DNA of 6,294 bases, from NCBI GenBank assembly GCA_045585875.1, contig JAZMZH010000017.1, positions 1 to 6,294 on the forward strand. The letters are read 5' to 3'. The translations under genes were made by a program, and so were the position numbers. Below the pieces are notes generated by a model that was not told where the DNA came from, made no database searches, and saw nothing but the letters and a program-made list of their open reading frames with translations. Positions 1-5,184 of the stretch are shown here, piece by piece. How positions within the stretch are numbered: position 1 is the first letter of the stretch; each line of letters opens with the position of its first letter. The DNA is from JAVBQJ01 sp045585875. Its GTDB lineage: Bacteria; Verrucomicrobiota; Lentisphaeria; Victivallales; Victivallaceae.

Positions 1-181
1 TGCCGCCGGGGCCGAGCGGGCGGACGCCGGGCTCACGCCCGGGATTGGCGGCGCGCCACCGTCCCAGCTGCTCTTCGATCCACCCTCCCGAGGAGGAAAG
101 AAACTCCCGGATCCGGCCGTCGGCGGCCGCGGCGGGGGCGAGCACTTCAAAGACGCCGTCGGGATTCATCCTCAGCACCAT
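1..181 (-). CDS. YgjP-like (DUF45/M48-related) metallohydrolase, N-terminal part, runs off left edge
   Basis: About 60 residues are visible from the ATG at 181, beginning MVLRMNPDGVFEVLAP and continuing through GRIREFLSSSGGWIEEQL. The order 'basic patch, beta strand with NPDG, VxAP, short helix, WIxxxL' is the usual N-terminus of YgjP-like proteins. These are predicted zinc-dependent hydrolases whose HExxH active site lies in the C-terminal half, outside this window, so catalytic competence cannot be judged. The 181 start is the first canonical ATG. However, the same frame stays open upstream and reads LTITRSPRRRR just before it, which resembles the conserved start of the family, so true translation may begin at about 214-226. 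There is no usual Shine-Dalgarno before 181. The gene follows the SNF2 helicase with little or no gap and is probably in its operon. Family assignment is by pattern only, with moderate confidence. Confidence 0.62.
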   Translation of the reverse strand, partial: MVLRMNPDGVFEVLAPAAAADGRIREFLSSSGGWIEEQLGRWRAANPGREPGVRPLGPGG

Positions 182-210
182 GCGGCGGCGGCGCGGGGAT
201 CGGGTGATGG

Positions 211-3200
211 TCAGTTCAGCAGGAATTTCAGATCCTCCATGGTCAGTTCGCCGGAACCGGACGCGGGGTTTTCGATGAGGCCGTCGAAGATGTCCTGTTT
301 CCGTTTCTGCAATTCCAGAATCCGCTCCTCGATGGAATCCTTCACCACCAGCTTGACGCTGGTGACCTGTCTGGTCTGACCGATGCGGTGGGTGCGGTCG
401 GCCGCCTGATTTTCCACCGCCGGATTCCACCAGGGATCGTAGATGATGACCCGGTCGGCCGAGGTCAGATTCAGTCCGGAGCCTCCGGCCTTTATGCTCA
501 GCAGAAAGATGGGGATGTCGCTGTTGTTGTTAAAGGCGTCCACATGTTCGAAACGGTTTCGGGTGGCTCCGTCGAGGTATTCGTAAGGGATGCCGGCGCC
601 GTCCAGATGCTCCCGGATCAGCGCGAGCAGACTGGTGAACTGACTGAAAAGCAGCATCCGGTGACGGCTGTCGATATTCTCCATGATGAGCTCCCGGGCC
701 AGCTCCATCTTGGCCGAGGGGCACCCGTCTCCGGCGTTGTCCGGCAGCAGCGCCGGGTCGCAGCACAGCTGCCGGAGGCGCAGCAGTTCGGTGAAGATCA
801 TCATCCGGGACTGAGCCTGATCCGGCTCCTCTTCCGCCTGGGCGAGGCGTCCCCTGGCCCGGGTGAGCATGGAATCGTAGAGGCGGCGCTGCACCGGGTC
901 CATCTCGCAGAAGAGGATGACTTCGGATTTTTCCGGCAGTTCGGCGGCCACCAGTTTTTTGGTGCGCCGCTTGATGAAAGGCGCGATGCGTCCGGCCAGC
1001 TCGTCCCGCATCATCGCGTCCTCGCGGACGTTGCCGTAACGCTTTTGAAACGCCGGCAGGGTCCCCAGGATGCCGGGGTGGAGAAAATCGAAGATGCTCC
1101 AGAGATCGTCCGCGGAATTTTCCAGCGGGGTGCCGGTGAGGACGATCCGGTGGGCGGAGCGGATCGCCTTGCAGCTGTGGGCGTTGGCGGTGCCGGGATT
1201 CTTGATGTGCTGGGCCTCGTCCAGGATCAGGACGCTGAAGCGGTGCTTTTTAAGCGTGTTTTCCTCTCTTCTGGCGATGGCGTAGGAGAGGATCAGGAGA
1301 TCGTGCTCCTCCATCCTGTCCCAGACCCCGCGGGCGGATCCGGCGAGGACGCCGACCTTGAAGTCGGGGACGAACCTCTCCGCCTCCCGCCGCCAGTTCT
1401 CCAGCAGGCTGGCCGGCGCGATGACCAGCGCGGGATCGTCGCCCCGGCGGCGCATCCCCGCCAGCATGGCCAACACCTGCACGGTCTTGCCCAGCCCCAT
1501 CTCATCGGCCAGGATCACATTGAATCCGGCGTTCATCCGGTCGGCAAGCCAGCGCACACCCTCGATCTGATAGGCGCGGAGCTCGCCCCGGAAGCGTCCT
1601 GCGAAATCCCGGAAATCCGCGGCATTCCGACTCCGGTCCGGCGCGCAGGCGTAGAGTTCCGGCGGCACCGCGCCGGGAATCCGTGAAGCCAGAAAGAGAA
1701 AGAAAGGCACGGAGTGCCCGGCGATGGTCCAGTGATCGCCCTTTTCTCCGGAATTCTTGAGGATGCCGGAGCGGAGCAGCCGGGCCAGGGGATCGCCGAT
1801 CCTGAGAATATTTCCGGCGGCGGCGATGTAGCGCCGGTTCTGCTTCAGAGCGGAATTCACCGCGTACGGATCCACGGTCTCCTCCCCGCAGCTCATGCGG
1901 TATGCCACCGTCACGCCGTTCTCATCGGAAACCGGGTCCGTGATCTCCAACGCCACCTCCGGGACTCCGGAGCCGCCCCGGGTGATCCCGGCCAGAGAGC
2001 CGGAGAGGGCGACGTCGCGTCTGCCGACGAACGTGGGAAGCATCCGATCCAGAAAGACGCCGATTTTTTCCAGTCCGTGCAAAGCCAGGATGCCGTTTCC
2101 GGCGCGGATCAGACCGAACATGGACAGCTGGTCGGTGAACGACCTCTCGAAAAGATCGTTGCGCAGGAAAAATGCGCCGTTTTTCACTCCCAGCCTTTCG
2201 TCGTTGGCCGGATATTTGCCGCCGGAATAGATGAAGGACGGACGCAGAAGCATGGTGGAGGAGTCCGGGAATTCACACTCCAGCAAAATCGTCGGCCGGG
2301 GAGATTCCAGTTTCAGCGTCCCGGTCTCGCAGACCGGGAGGGGCAGCCGCTCCGGCTCCGGGGTGCCCTCCGACGCCGACGTCAGGTGGTATTCGCCGAC
2401 CCGGAAGAAGTTCCGCAGCCAGTTCACATCCGCGGTCGCCGGGATCCACCAGTATTCGCCGGCTCTGCCGATCCAGCATCCGCACTTGCCGGTGATGACC
2501 TTGGCGGATTTAATGGGCAGCACCGCCCCGCCGACCCGGATGCCCGGGGAATAGACCCGTCCCGACCCCTCGCCGGAAGCAATGACCACCGCCTCCGCCG
2601 GAGTACGATGGATGACGAGCCGCTGATTGGAACGGACGAAGTGCTCGAACCCGATGAGGGCGTGAAAAAGTTCCGCGGTCTGTTCGCTGTTCAGGGATAT
2701 CCGGGAATTGTCCGCCTCTCCGTTCATGGCGAGGAAGCGTATGATCTGCCGGTCCTGGAGGGAAAATTGCGAAAGCTCCACCGCCGCGGAAAGCGTTTTG
2801 TCGAAATGCAGCGCCCGGAGGTTGCCCAGATTTCCGAGATACTCCCTTTTGCCGCAGCGGATGCGCACATCCAGTATGGTGTTTTCCCACCTGGTGGGCA
2901 GGTGGGGAAAAGCGCTCTCGGCGGTGATGTGAATCTGCGCCGGTTTCTGTTTCTGTGCGTTTTCCACCGCCATGGTCTCCCATGATTCAAATTTCAGACT
3001 GCCGCAGTAGCTGGCATCCGTCTCCACCGGGGCGGGCAGAGGCGCCGGGCGGAATCTGCCGCCGTACATGAGCGCCGCCACGGCGTGTTCGCATATCGGA
3101 GTGCCGGCGCATCCGCAGTCGCAGTCCGCCGAGGGCGGTTCGCCGGTGCGGACCCGGGTGGCGAAGTGCCGTCCTTTTTCGCCGAACACGGCGTTCACGC

Positions 3201-3324
3201 CGCCGTCGGCATCCCTCCATGCGCCAAGCAGACAATCATTTTTCAGCAGCTGTTTGGCATTTCTGACCGCCTCATGAGACGACGATACGGCCAGACGCTC
3301 CTCAAAAGAAAGACTCTTACCCAC
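211..3324 (-). CDS. SWIM zinc-finger SNF2-family DNA helicase/ATPase
   Basis: This is a double-stranded-DNA-translocating ATPase of the bacterial Swi2/Snf2 (superfamily 2) type, presumably cytoplasmic. Counting from the GTG at 3324 it has 1037 residues. The N-terminus holds a SWIM zinc finger, CDC at 68-70 and CEH at 78-80 (C-x-C-x7-C-x-H), with one extra cysteine at 72. Residues of about 100-560 are a long, weakly conserved region in the position of the bacterial SNF2-associated domain. The helicase core follows: LRAYQIEGVRWL at 582, Walker A DEMGLGKT at 607-614, motif Ia VIAPASLLENW at 634-644, Walker B DEAQ at 702-705, LTGTPLEN at 729-736, LLFSQF at 891-896, AGGSGLNLT at 946-954, DPWWNP at 963-968 and the arginine-finger motif QAADRTHRIGQ at 973-983. 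All key residues are intact. I chose GTG because it has AGGAGG five bases upstream and because family-like sequence begins at SLSFEERLA. The alternative ATG at 3417 adds 31 residues and lacks a ribosome site. The cellular role is unknown; relatives act in transcription recycling, repair or defence. Confidence 0.95.
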   Translation of the reverse strand: MGKSLSFEERLAVSSSHEAVRNAKQLLKNDCLLGAWRDADGGVNAVFGEKGRHFATRVRTGEPPSADCDCGCAGTPICEHAVAALMYGGRFRPAPLPAPVETDASYCGSLKFESWETMAVENAQKQKPAQIHITAESAFPHLPTRWENTILDVRIRCGKREYLGNLGNLRALHFDKTLSAAVELSQFSLQDRQIIRFLAMNGEADNSRISLNSEQTAELFHALIGFEHFVRSNQRLVIHRTPAEAVVIASGEGSGRVYSPGIRVGGAVLPIKSAKVITGKCGCWIGRAGEYWWIPATADVNWLRNFFRVGEYHLTSASEGTPEPERLPLPVCETGTLKLESPRPTILLECEFPDSSTMLLRPSFIYSGGKYPANDERLGVKNGAFFLRNDLFERSFTDQLSMFGLIRAGNGILALHGLEKIGVFLDRMLPTFVGRRDVALSGSLAGITRGGSGVPEVALEITDPVSDENGVTVAYRMSCGEETVDPYAVNSALKQNRRYIAAAGNILRIGDPLARLLRSGILKNSGEKGDHWTIAGHSVPFFLFLASRIPGAVPPELYACAPDRSRNAADFRDFAGRFRGELRAYQIEGVRWLADRMNAGFNVILADEMGLGKTVQVLAMLAGMRRRGDDPALVIAPASLLENWRREAERFVPDFKVGVLAGSARGVWDRMEEHDLLILSYAIARREENTLKKHRFSVLILDEAQHIKNPGTANAHSCKAIRSAHRIVLTGTPLENSADDLWSIFDFLHPGILGTLPAFQKRYGNVREDAMMRDELAGRIAPFIKRRTKKLVAAELPEKSEVILFCEMDPVQRRLYDSMLTRARGRLAQAEEEPDQAQSRMMIFTELLRLRQLCCDPALLPDNAGDGCPSAKMELARELIMENIDSRHRMLLFSQFTSLLALIREHLDGAGIPYEYLDGATRNRFEHVDAFNNNSDIPIFLLSIKAGGSGLNLTSADRVIIYDPWWNPAVENQAADRTHRIGQTRQVTSVKLVVKDSIEERILELQKRKQDIFDGLIENPASGSGELTMEDLKFLLN
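233..238 (-). promoter_or_regulatory. Candidate Shine-Dalgarno (GGAGGA) for the YgjP-like gene
   Basis: On the minus strand GGAGGA lies inside the last codons of the helicase gene (Met-Glu-Asp). Six bases later comes ATT (226-224), which is in frame with the hydrolase. A CTG codon (214-212) forms a CTGA overlap with the helicase stop. Either rare start would include the conserved basic TRSPRRRR segment. The GGAGGA may simply be coding sequence, so this is a tentative call. Confidence 0.3.
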
Positions 3325-3329
3325 AATGA

Positions 3330-3335
3330 CCTCCT
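3330..3335 (-). promoter_or_regulatory. Consensus Shine-Dalgarno AGGAGG that favours the GTG start of the SNF2 gene
   Basis: On the minus strand AGGAGG is followed by TCATT and then GTG at 3324-3322, a five-base spacing. The in-frame ATG at 3417 has no purine-rich site in front of it. The same bases would encode Glu-Glu if translation began at 3417, so the match could be fortuitous. Confidence 0.55.
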
Positions 3336-3359
3336 CATTTTCACCGGGTTGCTCCTCCT

Positions 3360-3376
3360 CGAGGGAAAGTCCCTCG
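3360..3376. repeat. 7-bp inverted repeat (hairpin) in the leader of the SNF2 gene
   Basis: CGAGGGA at 3360-3366 is the perfect reverse complement of TCCCTCG at 3370-3376, with a three-base loop. If translation starts at GTG 3324, this stem lies in the 5' leader, about 25 bases before the Shine-Dalgarno. No U-run follows it on either strand, so it is not an intrinsic terminator. It overlaps an 8-bp palindrome (CCTCGAGG, 3357-3364), so alternative pairings exist. Confidence 0.5.
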
Positions 3377-3428
3377 CCATAAAATATCACCGGAAGAGGG
3401 TTTTTGCAAGTTAACATGGACCGCAAAG

Positions 3429-3457
3429 TTGAAAAATCCCGGACTCCGTGATATATT
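3429..3457 (+). promoter_or_regulatory. Sigma70-type promoter for the glycosyltransferase / WbaP-like unit
   Basis: TTGAAA at 3429-3434 and TATATT at 3452-3457 are separated by exactly 17 bases, each one mismatch from consensus. They lie in the only clearly AT-rich stretch of the window. The start of transcription would be near 3464, giving a leader of about 28 bases to the ATG at 3493. The element lies between divergent genes, where a promoter is expected. Confidence 0.6.
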
Positions 3458-3480
3458 AAAGAGAAGGTATTTCGCGCAAA
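3453..3480 (-). promoter_or_regulatory. Possible weak promoter for the SNF2 / YgjP-like unit
   Basis: Read leftward, TAATAT at 3458-3453 is a good -10 box. The only -35 candidate at a 16-base spacing is TTTGCG (3480-3475), which matches the consensus at half its positions. Transcription would start near 3446, giving a leader of about 120 bases to the GTG start or about 30 bases to the alternative ATG. The -10 is almost the same DNA as that of the rightward promoter. Confidence 0.35.
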
Positions 3481-3482
3481 GC

Positions 3483-3521
3483 ATGAATTTCGATGAATTC
3501 GGAGAGAATTTTGATACATAA
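3483..3521 (+). other. Tandem ATG repeat and 12-codon mini-ORF at the start of the glycosyltransferase gene
   Basis: ATGAATT occurs at 3483-3489 and again at 3493-3499, ten bases apart and therefore in different frames. The first ATG opens a short frame (MNFDEFGENFDT) that ends at TAA 3519-3521, inside the beginning of the glycosyltransferase gene. Neither ATG has a clear Shine-Dalgarno, although GAGAAGG lies at 3461-3467, which is far away. The mini-ORF may be an accident of the repeat, or it could compete with the main start. Confidence 0.3.
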
Positions 3522-5184
3522 GTTTTTCAGGAGCCCCTGTTTCCCGGCTCTGACCGCCCTGGTGCTGGCATTGGGGATGGTCTGGCTGACGGAATTTCCG
3601 GACAGGGATGTATTCTCCCGATACGCACCCATGGCCGAAGCCGCCGCGGCGGGAGATTGGAAATTCGCCTTTCATCCCCGGGTGCCGTTTCTCTTTCCGC
3701 TGCTGGGGGGATTTTTCACCTTTCTCACCGGGAGCAACGGTTTCACCGGATGCAAAATAGCCGGCGCCGTGTGTTTCGCGCTGACGGTGTTCCCGCTGTG
3801 GGGGATATTCCGCAAAGTCTTCGATCAGAGGACGGCTCTCTGGGGCACGATGCTCTACGCCCTGTGCAGTTCATGGCTGAAAGAGACCTCATCCGGCAAC
3901 CGCGAGAGCGCCAAGATGCTTTTTTTCATGATCGGAGTCTATGCCCTGATCAGCCTGTGGCAGGAAAGGCGGCGCCTGAAATATTATCTCATGCTGGGAG
4001 CCGCCGCGGCCGCCATGAGTCTGGTGCGGGACGACGCGCTGCTGGTGGGATGTCTGATGGGAGTGGCAGCGCTGTTTTTCGAATTTTTCGGTCTGCGCCG
4101 CTTCCCCTGGCGGACGCTTCTGGCCGCGCTGACAGGTCTGGCGGTGCTGCTGCCGGGACTGGCGACCACCTACGCCGTCACCGGGTATCCGGCGCTGAGC
4201 GTAAGATTTCTCAATGTGTCCAGGGCGATTTTCCCGGAGGATGCTTTCGGGAGGGTGCCGGGGATGCTGCCCCGCTCCTGGGAGCGGCCTGCGCCGGAAG
4301 AAACCGCCGGAGACGCGGCCGGGACGGAGGCCGGAACCATCGAAGCCGGAGGAAACGTGCCGGAGATGGTCCAATGGCTTGAACCGCCCCGGGAAATTCT
4401 GCCGGAACACATCACCGAACCGCCGTTTTCGTGGAAACGCATCGCGGATTTCATCGAGGCCATCCTCCGCGGGAGCTGCTTTTTCTTCGCCATCCCCGCG
4501 CTGGCGGTGCTGGCGGTGCGCTGCCGGAAAAAGCGTTTCGGGACCGAAGAGGCGATCCTTGCCGGAGTTTTCGCGGGGCATACGCTGGCGATCGTGCTCC
4601 AGGTGCTGATCGCCGACGGCTATCTGTACGTTTCACGGCGCTATCTGCTGCCGGCAACGCCTCTGCTCTTCGGCTGGACGGCGCTGTTCTGCATCGGAGT
4701 AATGGAATGGATCAAAACCCGTTTCCCGGGGCGCGCCGGGGAACGGCTCTGGCGGGGCGCGGCGGTCGCCGCGGTCGTTGCGCTGCTGGCCAACGCGGCC
4801 GACGGTCAGCTGGGCAAGCGCTTCGGAGAAAAGGAGCGCTTCGAGCGGGAAACCATCAGGAAATGGTCCGAAGCCATCCGCGCCGGCTACAACGGCGTCC
4901 CGACCCGGGAGAATGCGAAGCTGTGGCTTGAGTGCTATATGAGCTACCGGCGGCCGGTGGTGGTATGCCACGTCCTGCCGGAGCTGGGGTATCTGGCGGG
5001 CGGAGAAAGTTTCCCGACGACGCTGAGCGACGCGATTCTGCGGGGCTTCGATCCGGATTTCGCAGTGGAGCCGGTACTCCCGGACGAGGCGCCGGAGGTG
5101 CCGGAAAATTACACGATCTGGAAAACCGCCGGAAACGGCAGGATCCGGCTGCTGCTGCTCGCCAAGAAAGGTGTCCTGAAGTGA
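3493..5184 (+). CDS. GT-C fold membrane glycosyltransferase (GT39/ArnT-like)
   Basis: This 563-residue multi-pass inner-membrane protein likely transfers a sugar from a polyprenyl-phosphate donor on the periplasmic side. About twelve hydrophobic segments are visible, near residues 17-33, 65-78, 86-106, 115-127, 141-156, 163-178, 182-199, 207-228, 330-343, 353-375, 385-405 and 421-434. The first external loop carries the acidic and aromatic signature PDRDVFSRYAPMAE (36-49) followed by HPRVPFLFPLLGG (61-73), as in PMT_2/ArnT-type enzymes. In these families, acidic residues of loop 1 serve catalysis. RYLLPATPLL at 383-392 is another recurrent element. An external loop at about 240-325 is rich in Pro, Glu, Gly and Ala. 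Residues 440-563 form a soluble C-terminal tail. Its stop overlaps the next gene by GTGA, implying translational coupling. The ATG start has no ribosome site; TTG at 3511 has GGAGAG four bases before it and is a possible alternative. Donor and acceptor are not identifiable. The family call is firm at the fold level only. Confidence 0.85.
   Translation: MNSERILIHKFFRSPCFPALTALVLALGMVWLTEFPDRDVFSRYAPMAEAAAAGDWKFAFHPRVPFLFPLLGGFFTFLTGSNGFTGCKIAGAVCFALTVFPLWGIFRKVFDQRTALWGTMLYALCSSWLKETSSGNRESAKMLFFMIGVYALISLWQERRRLKYYLMLGAAAAAMSLVRDDALLVGCLMGVAALFFEFFGLRRFPWRTLLAALTGLAVLLPGLATTYAVTGYPALSVRFLNVSRAIFPEDAFGRVPGMLPRSWERPAPEETAGDAAGTEAGTIEAGGNVPEMVQWLEPPREILPEHITEPPFSWKRIADFIEAILRGSCFFFAIPALAVLAVRCRKKRFGTEEAILAGVFAGHTLAIVLQVLIADGYLYVSRRYLLPATPLLFGWTALFCIGVMEWIKTRFPGRAGERLWRGAAVAAVVALLANAADGQLGKRFGEKERFERETIRKWSEAIRAGYNGVPTRENAKLWLECYMSYRRPVVVCHVLPELGYLAGGESFPTTLSDAILRGFDPDFAVEPVLPDEAPEVPENYTIWKTAGNGRIRLLLLAKKGVLK
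5166..5184 (+). promoter_or_regulatory. Ribosome site and GTGA coupling of the WbaP-like gene
   Basis: GAAAGG at 5166-5171 lies nine bases before GTG 5181-5183. The GTG shares bases with the TGA stop (5182-5184) of the glycosyltransferase gene. This four-base overlap is typical of translationally coupled genes and supports GTG as the start. Confidence 0.7.

Noticed and set aside
27..42. Perfect 6-bp GC inverted repeat with a 4-base loop, resembling a terminator stem
   Set aside because: It is inside the YgjP-like coding frame (Pro-Gly-Arg-Glu-Pro-Gly codons) and no U-run follows it.
181..196. GCG/CGG triplet run
   Set aside because: It is explained by consecutive CGC arginine codons in the basic N-terminal segment of the YgjP-like frame and is too short to be a meaningful repeat array.
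388..1686. 432-codon open frame on the plus strand, antisense to the helicase core
   Set aside because: It lies wholly opposite intact SNF2 motifs. Its translation is rich in Gly, Arg, His and Gln with no recognisable domain, as expected for the mirror frame of a GC-rich gene.
1714..2985. 423-codon open frame on the plus strand, antisense to the middle of the helicase
   Set aside because: This is the same mirror-frame effect. There is no domain and no ribosome site, and the opposite strand is continuous coding sequence for the SNF2 protein.
3418..3675. Upstream extension of the helicase frame to an ATG at 3675
   Set aside because: It would run through both candidate promoters and antisense into the glycosyltransferase gene. 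The added residues show no family similarity and there is no ribosome site.
3889..4581. 230-codon minus-strand open frame inside the glycosyltransferase gene
   Set aside because: It is a shadow of the membrane protein gene, rich in Arg, Gly and Pro, with no recognisable motif.
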